Shown one piece after another: positions 1 to 12,174 of a stretch of DNA of 64,000 nt. The notes beneath the pieces were generated by a model, which had not been told where the DNA came from, made no database searches, and worked only from the letters and a program-made list of their open reading frames with translations. The stretch is from Mytilus californianus. Taxonomy: Eukaryota > Mollusca > Bivalvia > Mytilida > Mytilidae. The number at the start of each line of letters is the position of its first letter. Within the stretch, counting starts at the first letter, position 1. The stretch spans positions 117,022,771 through 117,086,770 of the forward strand of contig NW_026262581.1 in assembly GCF_021869535.1 (NCBI RefSeq), read 5' to 3'. A program made the translations under genes and the position numbers.

Positions 1-179
1 ACGAACATGACTAAACAGGCAAATTGAAACTTTACCCTCAGAAGCCAGAAATTATTTTTCCCTATCTCGTACTCTTGTCGATGCAAGTTCCTAATATCTT
101 GTATGATGTATTAAAATTAAATTAGTTTTTAGTTTGGTTATTTCATCTGAAAATGAACTTTATTAACAGCAATAACTGT

Positions 180-650
180 CCTTTCCTAGATTTAGATATT
201 TCAGTATTACACCAGAAACTCTACAAAAATTTACGACAAAAGGGATGATTTTTTCTTTCCCTATAGTTAATTTTCCCATTTTGGACGGTGATGTTCCTTT
301 GGCACCGTCTTACGGTATTTATATATCCCAACTCGTTCGCTATGCTCGTTGTTTGTAGTGAAGTTTTTGATTTCAACGAGCGTAATCTATGTATTACTAG
401 TAAATTATTAAGTCAGGGATTTCGTTACCACAAATTACTTAAAACCTTTACTAAATTCTTCCATCGATACAAAGATTTGGTCTGCAAGTTTGGCTGTACC
501 TGTAGAAAACTTATTTCAAATGGTATAGCACATCCTAAATTTACGGTGATGTTGTAAACCGAGCCCGGAAATTTAGATACGATCCGGGTAAACTTATCAA
601 TCCTTTAAATAAATTAAATCTTTGAATATTGTTTTTATTGGTAAAATATT
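180..650 (+). pseudogene. Reverse transcriptase C-terminal relic
   Basis: A decayed fragment of a retroelement protein family that is abundant in bivalve and other invertebrate genomes. Conserved stretches read in shifting frames: a block like FLDLDIS near 186, an SYGVYISQLV-like block near 310-340, and a long intact block from about 370 to 545 containing the pattern FNERN...SKLLSQGFRYHKL. The readable part ends near 590 at a KFRYDPGKLIN-like block. Several frame changes and stops separate these blocks, so it is not functional. It runs directly into the dispersed 3' tail that follows. A second copy of the same C-terminal block lies on the minus strand at 54.9-55.25 kb. I recognise the family from memory but cannot assign its retroelement class with certainty. 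Confidence 0.7.
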
Positions 651-689
651 GATTTTGTTATCAGTAAATTAAAACCATACTAAATATTA

Positions 690-1400
690 CACATATTTAT
701 TTTCAAAGTACTACAATCTGTCAATACCTATAGCTTGGCATTGCACAAGGTCATGTTTTTCTCTGACTGTTAATGACGTCTCTACACTAAATCCATTGGA
801 TGTTTGATGTGTACTGATTGATATATTAGTCTTAGATACATGATTTTTGTTATTAGTTGTTATTGGCTTTGAACTAGCTATCAGTAACTGCAAGTACTCT
901 CAGATCTGTACTTAGTGTCTTTTTGTTGTGGGGATGTATAAGTACCCGTCCACGTCCACTCTGTGTTTTTATTAGATGTATTTTTATTTGTATCCATCTG
1001 ATGAGTTAAGCCTTTTTCAACTGATTTTTATGTTTTTTCTTATGTTGTACGATAACATCACTCTCCCAGGTTAGGGGGAAGGTTGAGCTCTTACAAACAT
1101 GTTTAACCCCGCCACATTCTTTATGTGCCTGTCCCAAGTCAGGAGCCTGTAGTTCAGTGGTTGTCGCTGGTTCATGTCTGTCATATTAGTTTTTCGTAAA
1201 TTGTTTTGTTATAAATTAATTTTCTCAATTGAATTGTTTCATATTTTTTATGTCGGGGCCTTTTATAGTCGACCATGCGGTATGGGTTTTTCTCATTGTT
1301 GAAGGATTGCTGTTGCCTATAATTGCTTACATCTACTTTATTTGAACTTTGGTTGATAGTTGTCTAATTGGCAATCATACCACATCTCCTTATTTTTAAA
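690..1400 (+). repeat. Dispersed repeat family A, long copy
   Basis: The 3' tail of the reverse-transcriptase element just upstream. It contains the landmarks shared by all family A copies here: AGTACTCTCAGATCTGTACT (about 893-912), CCTGTCCCAAGTCAGGAGCC (about 1132-1151) and the terminal block around TTGGCAATCATACCACATCT (about 1368-1388), ending in TTATTTTTA. Other copies in the window begin at different points but end at the same place, as expected of 5'-truncated retroelement insertions. Confidence 0.8.
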
Positions 1401-2889
1401 TTTAATATGCCTAGCCCAACATTCAACTAATTCAAGCGTTCTGTGTTAGAAATTTGTAGGATAAAATTGAAAGAAGAAAGATATAAATGAGGTAGTTGAT
1501 TCCTACTTTTATTAAAAAAGCTACATGATATTAAAGTATGATGAAGAAACTGCACTAAAACTAGTCATGATTTAATTTTTAAACCAAAGAACCAGTTCGT
1601 TTACTCTTACAAATCTTTATGGAAAATACAGCTTTTAAGTGATCAGAACGGTGACATAAACGAAGATTATTATTTCAACATATTAGTTCATATAGGAAAC
1701 ATGCACTTTGGAAAATGTGTAAATCATTCTGAAATGTTAATTTTAGCGAGTTATAAAATGGGTGTAGATTATCAAATTGATATCTAAAATCCCTATCAGT
1801 AAAATTATAAAATCCGTGGATATATTAATTACGTCAGAAGCGCTAAGTGTATAGACTCTTAGGGACTACATTTATGGACAAACCAATATGCCGGCCCCAA
1901 TGAGAACGTTTCTTGAAAATCGACATCTTGACTTCAAATAAGTGACTTTCAATCATTTTCTTTATTTGTCTGATATACACTGTATGTGTTGCTCAATTTT
2001 CATCGGCTATGTCAGAACCAATAGAACATCATGTTGCTGATTGTATTTTTGCATCTACTGGCAATTTGTTGATATCTTAAGTCGGACTTCACGAAACTTT
2101 TTCAGTTGTTTTTTTTTTGTCGCTACACTTATTAATTTTTTGTAGTGAACCTAAAAATATTGAATTGAAAAAAATGTTTCGGCAGCTGATTAAAGATGTC
2201 TGTCAATCCTGTATGGCTTGCACTGAATTATCATTGGTTTTAACATTAGATTTGTTCTTGTTAAAAGTGAACTTTTAAAGGATTTGTGTTCATTATATGA
2301 AGTGTATATAACGCAAAGATAAATCTATCAACAATGACGTATTCTGCTGATATCTTAACTTTTTTATTTCTAACCCTACCATGTAGAAATGTTTTTTAAA
2401 ACTAACTCTGCTTTAAACCTGTACAAAGGTGCTAACGTGACATTTTATTTGCAAAAATCAGATTGTATGGAGGTTAGCATTGATTTAAAGGTAATGAGGA
2501 CTCGGGTAACACAACACATGAACTATTTACGGCAACATAGTATCATGAATATGCGTATGATTTGGCCCATATGTAATTTTCTTACCGGGAATATCAGTCG
2601 GTAAGATCAAATAAAAAAAGTTCAAGGTGCCGAGAAAATCAACTTCTAACCAGAATTTTTGCACATTTTGAACGGATCAGAAATACAATAGAAACAATCC
2701 TCGTCAAAGACTTGAAATCAGTTCCATTGGAGAGTCAACTTGCATTCTTTTGAATGTCAGATTTAGTATGATATATTGAAATTTGATTAGTTATTATCCT
2801 GGCTATTTCATATGGAAACGAACTTTATGCCTAGTTGGTCGTTCAACTATACTACTATAACTAAGTTAACGTGTTCTGTTTTAGATATT

Positions 2890-3215
2890 TGAACCATTAA
2901 TTTGAATGATAGTGGTAAAATAATTTAACACGGAAGTTGAAACGACATAATTCCTGCTTCTAATTAAAAAAATATCACGGAATTTAAGTTTGATAGAGAG
3001 AGAGAGAATTACCTCAATTTGTATATCTAATTACCAAAAGGTAGCTGGCATTAAACAAAAACTGTTTCAGTCATTAGGCAGAAAAATCTTATTTTTGAAA
3101 TTTATTGGTAATTTTGTATTGTTCTATAATTTTTTGTCAGTACTTCCAAGATGTTGGCATATCGCACATCCGGTCTGTTCATATTTTTGCACGAGTTGAT
3201 ATGAGCATGGAAGTA
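2890..3215 (+). repeat. Local segmental duplicates (2.9 kb copy)
   Basis: The block around 2895-3000 (AATTTGAATGAYARTGGTAA, then CACGGAAGTTGAAACG) recurs near 5790-5890 and 6845-6950. The adjoining block 3010-3215 (around ACCAAAAGGTA and GCAGAAAAATCTTATTTT) recurs near 8610-8790. The order differs between copies. No coding content is evident. Confidence 0.65.
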
Positions 3216-3639
3216 TTATATTGACAGGAACTCCAACAAACCGACTTCAAACGTGTATAGTGCGATGCCGCAAAATCATTAAGTATCTATTAATTAACTC
3301 GACATGTCATATGGATGCATGGGTTCAATCAAATTTTTGGATCCTCGTGATTGATCGTAATTACGGAATACACCGAAATAACCGGATGTGTACTTAATTG
3401 TCAAGGAAATGTCGTTAAATGACAAATAATTATGTCAGTTTTGACGAGTTTGGCTGCAGTAAAACAAATAAAAAGAAAGAAACGTAAACACCGCGACTGT
3501 TTTCACAAAAAAAACTGAAGATTTTTGTAGAGGGGCATAAGTTGGCAAATTCATGTTCACCGATTTGACCCGAATTCTCTTAATTGATTTATTATAACAT
3601 ACTAAAACATCTATCTAAATTAATATTTTGTTAACGCAT

Positions 3640-3950
3640 CATTGTCAATATCATGGAAATTGATGCGACTGTCGTACAAGTGAGAGGTTTAGCGCTATAA
3701 AACCAGTTTCAATCCACCAGTCATTTCTACATTTGAAAATGCCTGTACCAAGTCAGGAATATGACAGTTATTGTTCATTCGTTTGATGTGTTTTATCATT
3801 TGATTTTGCCATTTGATTAGGGACTTTCCGTTTTGAATTTTCCTCGGAGTTCAGTAATTTTGTGATTTTACTTTTTACAAAAAGTCAAAAAGAAACAATT
3901 AACCATGCATGGGCTTGTTATAATGTATCAGAATTTCGTAAGCACAAGAC
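3640..3950 (-). repeat. Dispersed repeat family B, inverted copy
   Basis: Shares landmarks with copies at 19.4, 36.6 and 62.7 kb: GACTGTCGTACAAGTGAGAG near 3668, CAAGTCAGGAATATGACAGT near 3750, and the TTTTCCTCGGAGTTCAGTAA block near 3838. It is antiparallel to the other three copies. The following stretch to 3950 also resembles 8895-8965. Function and class are unknown. Confidence 0.7.
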
Positions 3951-4299
3951 AATATTTGTAATTCAATGTTTAATTGTAATCCATCATAAATTATCCTTTT
4001 GAACAATAAATTTTTTCAACAATAAATTTCAAATGTGCCGCGAATCCCGAAACAAAGAAATATATATATAAGCGTCCTGATTCCAGGTAGCATGATAACC
4101 AATCAAAATAAAGAATACTCGGAATAATTCTTCCGAGCAATATGTAAACAGTGATCCACGTGGTAATTATCAATTTTTTAAAACTCAAAAATTTCACCAT
4201 TGAGAAACAATCCTTAGTTGCTATGAGACGCGTTGTTGCCAGAGTGCTCTCTTCGAGGTCCGCGCTATTCGTATATAAGAACGCTGATACCTTGTGAAA

Positions 4300-5560
4300 G
4301 TTCATGATCAGGTTTATTCATCATCTAGCAACGTCTCAGTCATTACAGCTGAACGGACGTGCTAAGTCAGCTCCACTTTATCCACAAACTACGATGCTGG
4401 GCTACTGATAGATGGCTCAACGACGTACTACTTTTGATGACAGAAACCAATTCAACGCTGTTAAACAGTCTGTATTTTGTTTTGATGTAAATGTCCGCGT
4501 CAGCATACACTCCAGAACCCATTATGGACGGGGGAGTGTTATGCCGTATGACGTCCGAGGGCCTGTATCCGTGGTGTTGGATAATGGACCGCCATTTTCA
4601 ATCGTGGTATCTATGATGAGTTTATTATTCGCGAATTCGGTCCTGATAATGCTTCCTGTCATCATTATTACTACGTCCTAGACGCATCGACCAGTACTAC
4701 ATCATCCATCGAACAGTACTACATCATCGTGGTTGGCGGGCTGCACAGCTGACCTACCTGGCCCTGAGAACAGCCGTTGTGCAGAAGACCTTCAAAACCA
4801 AAATAGTCAACAACAAAAAAATCAACATAGTAAAACCAAAATCACCTCCTTCGTCATGACCAACTTGACGACAACAACAAAAAATATTTAAATGCTAACC
4901 AAACGCCTTAGGGCACTGAGCTGACCGTGCAAGGTTTTACCAACCAGTCAAGGTCGTTAAAAACCACCCAGTTAGTTAGTGCGAGTTTGTTCATTTGTAT
5001 TTTGGGTGTTGATGGGTAAAGCATCGCTAATACAAACAATTTAATGATCTTTAAGAAGAATTTAGAAGCTGAGAAGTAAGTAGGAAGTTAGTAAACCACT
5101 AGGATTAAGTTGAAAGCTTGTGGTTGGAAGCAAGCAGGTTAGAAGTCTTTACGATGGTTGCAAGCTACCGGGTTGTTTCGAAACTGTAATTTCCAACGGG
5201 AATGGTCGCAGTCCCTCGAACAGGTACCTTGTGATTGTCTGGTGACTTCGGTGTTTCAGAGACCTGGTATCTCGTAGACTAGGTGTCGCAGGAACTTGTG
5301 ATTAGGAAGTTTGAGACTCGGTTCTTATAGATTCTAAAAGGCCATTGCATAACAACTAAGTTGGGATCACGGAGTAAGAGTATCAAGGATAAATTGAAGC
5401 TATAGTTTAGACTTTTGAATACAAAGTAAATTGTATTTAATTTTGTTGTTTCTTTGTAGTTAAGATTCAAAATTTTTACTGTTGGTCTCTTAGTTTATAA
5501 TAAAACTTCTAAGTTGTAGTTAAGTTTTGGGTTTTTACTACCAGACCGTCCAAAGACTGA
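4300..5560. other. Unidentified higher-GC segment
   Basis: Visibly richer in G and C than its surroundings, with few long A/T runs. It contains an 89-codon open frame at 4412-4681 (+) and, overlapping in another frame, a readable stretch through about 4615-4750 that ends at a stop. I recognise neither product. The segment lies between repeat-derived blocks and matches none of the repeat families recognised elsewhere in the window. It could be a decayed retroelement terminus or an exon-bearing remnant. Confidence 0.3.
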
Positions 5561-6037
5561 CTATGATTATATAACCCGATATATGTGAATCATCATTTTA
5601 CATGTATAAGAAAATGTTTTTTTTTGCGAGCCGGATCAGTCAACAAAAGGTCTTCCCCAGTATACAGTGGTTTTATAGAATAAAATGTTTTTGTATAGTG
5701 ACTCCCTTGTTTCACATTTCAATGTTGACATGCTCCTATTTTTAATGAATGAACCTGATCACATACGGAACACATGCATTCATTAATTTGAATGACAATG
5801 GTAAAATAATTTAACACGGAAGTTGAAACGGCAAAACTCCTGCTTCTAATAAAAAAAAAAAAAAATCACGGAGTTTAAGTTTGATAGAGAAGCCTGCATC
5901 ACTTCCTGGTATATATTTTTATCTTAAAATTCAGATATATTTACAAATTTACATATTCTTTCAGCAAACTTGAATTTTTATCTTAACAAACTTAATTGTT
6001 ATTTTTGAAGTATAAGTTCTATAGAGGAGCATGTGCT

Positions 6038-6086
<49 letters not shown>

Positions 6087-6310
6087 TATTATAGAAAACC
6101 CACTATTTCTTATTGACATTATCTACATACTTTTTAAAACATTGAATTTCAAACCATTTCCTTTACCAGTTCAACACATGTTGTCGAATTCTATTTATTT
6201 GAGAGAAAAAAGCGAGCCGTAAACGTTTCGTTTGTGAAATTTAACATTTATGCCAAAATAAGATTAATATACACAGAAGGTACCAGTCTTGTATTAGTGC
6301 AATTTCAGTT
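5560..6310 (+). repeat. Local segmental duplicates (5.6 kb copy)
   Basis: Three blocks recur elsewhere. Block 5570-5780 (ATGATTATATAACCCGATAT to GAACACATG) recurs at 9015-9350. Block 5785-6010 recurs at 6840-7060. Block 6095-6290 (CTATTTCTTATTGACATTAT to the TTAACATTTATGCCAAA block) recurs at 8330-8510. The order is different there, so this is a rearranged local duplication and not a simple tandem. Confidence 0.7.
6041..6081. repeat. (GA)20 microsatellite
   Basis: Uninterrupted GA dinucleotide run of about 41 bases. Shorter, interrupted GA runs occur at the equivalent position near 7095-7115 in the neighbouring duplicate. Confidence 0.95.
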
Positions 6311-6826
6311 TCCGGTGCATGTCAAAATATGGAGGGAAATAAAATAGTCCCAGTTTTTCTGAATTTTTTGCTGCACTGCCTATAAACTGTTTGATTAAAA
6401 CTTCATGATGAATTGAAAGTACTATTTAACTGTAACAAAAATATTGCATCTTTTTTCAGAAATTAAACCAGGAAGGTGGAAGGATCTGATGTTTACTAGA
6501 AGTGGTGCGGTCGGATGAAAACAGCAAACAGAAAGTAGAAAAAGGAAGTTTCTTCGTGGCAATGTGCCTTTTTTTTGCATGAAATCTTAGTATAACATTA
6601 CTAAATGCATGATATGTCCATGAATTTTTTTTTCTATATAGCATTTTTGATTAAAACATTTTTGAAGATCAGCTGTTTTGCATGTAAGCCTATGGAGCAA
6701 TCAATTACAAGACTGCCACCAGAAGCTGACGCGATATGATTCCAACCTTTTAAAAAAATACATCAACTTAAAATTTGAAGCAGAAACTGAATTACTAGCT
6801 TCTAAATGATTTTGTTTGTAAACAGC

Positions 6827-7060
6827 ATGAACACATGCATTAATTAATTTGAATGACAATGGTAAAATAATTTTACACGGATGTTGAAACGACATAATTC
6901 CTGCTTCTAATTTAATAAAAAAATCACGGAATTTAAGTTTGACAGAGAAGCCTGCATCACTTCCTGGTATATATTTGTATCCTTTAAATTCAGATACATT
7001 CATAATTTTACATATTCTTTCACCTAATTTCTTGTGATCTTTGTTATTTTTGAAGTATAA
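6827..7060 (+). repeat. Local segmental duplicate (6.8 kb copy)
   Basis: Near-copy of 5768-6010, including AAGCCTGCATCACTTCCTGG and the poly-A/T tract preceding it. A shorter third copy is at 2890-3000. Confidence 0.75.
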
Positions 7061-7189
7061 GTTCTAAAGAGTATCATGTACTAAAGATTTCTCGAGAGAG
7101 AGAAAGAGAGAGAGAATGAGCGAAAGATAGGATGTATATTATCTTCTATGGGTGGAAAATTCTTACTGTATATAAATCTATAATTTGTA

Positions 7190-7516
7190 ACCGCCTCGGT
7201 GGTCTCGAGTGCGGAAGGTCGTGGTTTCGAACACCGACCAGATTAAACCAAAGACTTTAACATTTGTATTTCACGGCTGCTTCGTTTTTCCGCTAAGGAG
7301 TAATATCAAAGCCCGGAGTCAGAATAATGTGTCCGGGTAGGGCGACAATCCTTCCAGCGGACTGTATGTAACCTTTTGTACTAATTAGGACGTTAAATAT
7401 CCGACTCGGGTTTGTCGGTCTAGTACAAAGCAGGGTTACTTCCAGCGGACTGTAACCTTGTGTACTAGCACGTTAAATATCCGACTCAGTGTGTCGTCTA
7501 GTACAAAGCAGGGTTG
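7190..7516 (+). mobile_element. tRNA-derived SINE with internal duplication
   Basis: The head at 7190-7250 is tRNA-like. A box A-type sequence TGGTCTCGAGTG lies at about 7200-7211 and a box B-type sequence GTGGTTTCGAACACC at about 7221-7235; these are the internal RNA polymerase III promoter parts kept by tRNA-derived SINEs. The body includes GCCCGGAGTCAGAATAATGT (about 7311-7330). A block with CCAGCGGACTGT, GTACTA, CGTTAAATATCCGACTC and CTAGTACAAAGCAGGGTT occurs twice (about 7356-7438 and 7442-7516). It is not a functional tRNA gene, because the acceptor and anticodon arms do not fold into a standard cloverleaf. Confidence 0.7.
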
Positions 7517-7534
7517 ATATATTAATATAACACT

Positions 7535-8065
7535 ATATAAAAATAAGGAGATGTGGTATGATTGCCAATGAGACAACTATCCATCAAAGTTCAAATGAAG
7601 TGGATGTAAGCAATTATAGGCAATCGTACGGCCTTCAACAATGACAAAAACCCGTGCCGTATGGTCGGCTATGAAAGGCCCCGACATAAAAAATATGAAA
7701 CAATTCAATTGAGAAAACTAACGGCCTAATTTATAACAAAACAATTTACGAAAAAAAATATGACAGACATGAACCAGCGACAACCACTGAACTACAGGCT
7801 CCTGACTTGGGACAGGCACATAAAGTATGTGGCGGGGTTAAACATGTTTGTGAGCGATCAACCTTCCCCCTAACCTGGGACAGTGGTGTAACAGTACACC
7901 ATAAGAACAAACTATAAAAATCAGTTGAAAAAAGGCTTAACTCATCAGATGGATACGAATAGAAATACATCTAACAAAAACACAGAGTGGATGTAGACGG
8001 GTACTTACACATCCCCACAACAAAAAGACACTAAGTACAGATCTGAGAGTACTCGCAGTAACATG
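7535..8065 (-). repeat. Dispersed repeat family A copy
   Basis: Reverse-oriented copy with the same landmarks as 690-1400: AGATGTGGTATGATTGCCAA near 7550, GGCTCCTGACTTGGGACAGG near 7797, and CTAAGTACAGATCTGAGAGT near 8031. It lacks the reverse-transcriptase part, consistent with 5' truncation. Confidence 0.8.
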
Positions 8066-8309
8066 TTCTCACTCTGAATATGCATTTAATTTGCCACTGG
8101 ACGTTATCCAGCCATCCATTTTTATCTATAATTAGTCATGATTATTATTCTAGACAAAAATACACTGTCTAAATAATATGAACTAGTCATTGCCTAACAA
8201 GCGAGATCATTTTTGTTTATATTAAAAAAAAGTACAAACCATTGAGTCAAGGAATGAATCGCCATCGACACCTGTTAAAAACTTGAACAACCTAAATGCT
8301 GAGAAACAA

Positions 8310-9350
8310 TTATTTTACCATAGAAAAACTCAATATTTCTTATCGACATCATCTACATACTTTTTAAAACATTGAATTTCAAACTATTTCCGCTGCCGTT
8401 TCAACACATGTTGTAGAATTATATTTATTTGGAAAAAAGCAAGCCGTAAACGTTTCGTTTGTGCTAGAAATTTAACATTTATGCCAAAGTAAGATTAATA
8501 TTCACAGAAGCTGACGTTAAAATTTGAAGCAGAAACTGCATTATTATCCCAAAATAGTAAACGGTACAAAACTGACAAAATATTAAAGGAGCACACAATT
8601 TCCTGAATTTGCACATCTGATTACCAAAAGGTATACTGGCCTTAAACAAAAACTGTTTCAGTCATTAGGCAGAAAAATCTTATTTTCGAAATTTATTGGT
8701 TATCTTGTGTTGTTCTATTATTTTTTGTCAGTACTTCCGAGATGTTGTCATATCGCATATCCGGTCTGTTCATATTTTTGTGTGAGTTGATATGAGTTTT
8801 TATAAAAAAATATACATTGTTAAATTCATGTTCACCGATATGATCCAAATTCTCATATTTGATTTATAACATACTAAAACGTTTATCTGAATTAAAAAAA
8901 GTCAAAAAGAAACAATAAACCGTGCATGTATTCGTTATAATGTATCAGCATTTCTTGAGTATTTTAGACCAGACGTCACCTAATTATCAAACGAGATGAC
9001 CTCCGAGGACTACCTATGATTATATAACCCGATATAAACATAAATATGAGTATAAATAAACAGATAAGCACGTGGAATAGTATTATGGTGATTTCGTGTC
9101 ATTTATATATGTAAATCATCCTTTTACCTGTATAAGAAAATGTTTTTGAGACCCGGATCAGTCAACGAAATGGTTATTCCTATCTGAGACTACTATAACA
9201 CGTGTTATAGTAGTCTCAGTTCCTATTATACAGTGGTTTTAATGAATAAATTGTCTTGTGTAGTGGCTCCCTTGTTTCACTTTTCAATGTTGACATTCTC
9301 TTATTTTTAATGACTGATGAACATGCAAATCACATAAGGAACACATGTGC
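8310..9350 (+). repeat. Local segmental duplicates (8.3-9.35 kb copy)
   Basis: Contains counterparts of 6095-6290 (at 8330-8510), 3010-3215 (at 8610-8790) and 5570-5780 (at 9015-9350). Relative to the 5.6 kb copy, the last block carries an extra insertion around 9177-9226, annotated separately. Confidence 0.7.
9177..9226. mobile_element. 36-bp perfect palindrome with 7-bp direct flanks
   Basis: Bases 9184-9219 form a perfect palindrome whose left half is CTGAGACTACTATAACAC, with no spacer at its centre (CACGTG). It is bracketed by TTCCTAT at 9177-9183 and again at 9220-9226. The homologous block near 5650 has a single TTCC-type sequence and no palindrome at this point, so it approximates the empty site. 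This is best read as a minimal foldback or TIR insertion, or the two fused ends of a larger element that lost its middle. Confidence 0.75.
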
Positions 9351-11214
9351 AGTTCGGAGTCAAATGAAAGGTTGCGCGAATACGGATACAAATGAGGTTG
9401 AATTATTGACTTGCAAGCCAATAATACATCAACAACGTTTTTGAGCTAATTTTGAAAAAAAAATAACCAAACTTAGTGCTAATGGCGAAATATTTCTATG
9501 TTCGGCTTTTACAAATGTTTGAAACTAAAAAAAATATATCATATTTTCATTTTTGTCCAATTTGTAGCTAATGCCCCTTTAAGAAATACCCGCACAGTTT
9601 AACAATAAAACTCATGGTACTCTATACAAATCTATACTATTTTCACAGCGCAAATAAATAACATGTTGACTTGTCAGTCTTCGGAGTTTTAGATTAATTA
9701 TTACATTTATGATACAATGATATTTAAAACAAAAATACGTTACACGTTACAGAACTTGTTCGTCTGTTTTCATTCATATAAATGACTTGTTTTATAAATG
9801 ATTTTTTAAACTGCAATTTCTCAATATTTTGTCCAATAGAATTTGTCAGGAAAAGATGTGTTATTGCTCTGTATTGCTCCGATCCGGTCCGTTATAATGG
9901 TATGCAAAATTTAGGACACCGGCTTCGTTTTTGCTTTCACAGTCATTGATGTTTGAGTGCTGGAAGCAAACAATTGAAAAGCCACGATTTTGCAGCGCGG
10001 CACATTTTGTATTGGTCGCTACAACGCGATTTCTCCTGAAAAAATTAATGCGTTGAACCTATAAAGCTTTACACAACAGTTCGTTTCTACACTTTTTTAT
10101 GGAATCCTAAATGCAAACTAACCCAATACAGAGAAGAAACGATGTAAAATTGACTTAATTTTATCAATGGTTTGAGCGACGTGGACAACATTAATATATT
10201 ACGGACTGACGAAGAACTGATTTCTAATTAAAGACATCTGAAAATTTAAAAGTACATTTTTATGAAAACAGGAAAACAATCACTTTTTCGAAATCTAGCG
10301 AAGTTTCCAAGTGATTTGTTGAATAGCAGTGTTTACACGTAATTCAATCATTTTAAAACAATAAAGGTACTTAATGTCGTTTGAATCGGCTGCAATGCTG
10401 TCAAAGAATAACACATTAACCGGCTTCTACATACCTATTACCGGCTATAACTACAGCAGATAGATTTTTTGTTTAATATTAATTACTGTTACTTAATAAT
10501 TATCACTCTGCCTACGTTAGGCTTAGAAATATTTTGTTCACAGTTTTTGTTTCCAGAACAACCACATTTTACATCGGTTGGTTAAAACCTTGTCCAACAA
10601 AAATGGCAGATAGTTTAACTGCTTTACATAAAGATACGAATCATATATATCAACCTACCCTCCAGAATTTACATCTCCGCATTGCATATCTTCATTCATA
10701 CATTTACAATAAACACAATGTATGCTTTAACTTACTTTAAGTATTGATCTAGGATGCAACTAAGTATATAAGACCTAGATAAATCATTTGAAATTTTAAC
10801 AGTGTCGGGTGATCCTGTGTGCTTCCGTGCAATTGATTTAGCTTTCGATATTACAGTATCTAAGAAATGGCTTAATCCAAAGAAAGTGACCACAGGATTA
10901 ATCGTCAAAGTGATCTGTGTGTGTCCCAATATGGTCTGTCAATTAAAGTACACGTCCAATAGTAAGACTTTTGGTCCAGGTGTTTTCGCTTGTGTGTTCA
11001 CTTCTTTGTCTTAATTGTTATTTTATTTTTGTGGGTAGAAATGACTTTAGCCTATGTAGGTCAAGACTAACAAGACAACATCTAATTGATATGTAGATTT
11101 TGAAATCCGCTTTGATAAACTTTGTCTTATTCCCATAGATTGATTGTTAAATCAAATTTATAAAATACTTCTTTCATTATGTTTTCTGCTCATATTACTG
11201 TGACATGGGTAGGC

Positions 11215-11375
11215 ATTGTATTTGTTTAGGGGCCAGCTGAAGGACGCCTCCGGGTGCGGGAGTTTCTCGCTGCATTGAAGACCCATTGGTGGCCTTCGGC
11301 TGTTGTCTGCTCTATGGTCGGGTTGTTGTCTCTTTGACACATTCCCCATTTCCATTCTCAATTTTATGTACACGC
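11215..11375 (+). repeat. Dispersed repeat (family D)
   Basis: A moderately GC-rich block containing GGCCAGCTGAAGGACGCCTC (about 11231-11250) and ending in CATTCCCCATTTCCATTCTC then AATTTTA. I recognise it as a widespread short repeat of mollusc genomes. A fragment of the same end is embedded at about 59527-59563 in the 59 kb satellite. The open frame across it on the minus strand is not a gene. Confidence 0.6.
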
Positions 11376-12174
11376 ACGTGCATACGATGTTTTATTTAGA
11401 TTGGAACATTATTCTGTTTATAATACAAATCAAAAAGCAAGTCCAGACAACTAGCATCCAGAGTTAAAAAAAACTTTTATTTATTCTCAATTTCTTGAAT
11501 TAAAGTCATATGAAACGAGTTTCTTATAATTTAAATGCTATCGAAATTGTTGAACCAATGAATTCATAAATACTAAGCTAAGTCCTGTATGCACGTTTTT
11601 TTTTAATATCTATTACGAATCTATAACGTATTATAGACCAATAATATTTTCATTCAGTGATTGTTGATCGCATGCTAATCAACTTTCGAGTTTGTTGACG
11701 AAGTTTACCGGATCGTGACATTGATAAACAATCAACACAGAGAAACTGGAGCATGTGAAAAATAAGTGAATTGATAGAGCCATGATAATTATTTTGTTAT
11801 TTTCCATGCGTTCCCATTTGTTAATTTAACTTTTCCTTAACAGTTGTTAAATGATTTGGTATATTAAATATGTTTTTCAAGAATCAGTTATTACTAATTA
11901 CCTTCCAGTGCACGTTTGTTTACATTTATCATCATGGTTTTCCTCACGCACTTGCGCTTTGCGGTGATCGAAGTTCTAACGAGAGGTCGCATTGTTAAGG
12001 TCACTGCATACGAGAAACTATCAGCGAATTGGTGTACGGGAAGACAATAATTCAATAGCAGTACAATTATGTAGATTTGGATAATATAAAGGATATTCTT
12101 TTACAAGAAAGTTCACGTACACTTGTTTTATTGTAAAACTTAGCTATTCAAGTATATAAAACATATTCAACTTT

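Noticed and set aside
990..1030. CTGATGA in family A as a hammerhead core.
   Set aside because: No GAAA follows a paired stem; the nearby GTT/AAC pairing is fortuitous.
7190..7260. Functional tRNA gene.
   Set aside because: Box A and box B are present, but no complete cloverleaf or anticodon arm; the downstream body is SINE.
10534..11014. Overlapping 65-70 codon frames on both strands.
   Set aside because: No homology recognised, no splice context, and length expected by chance in 64 kb.
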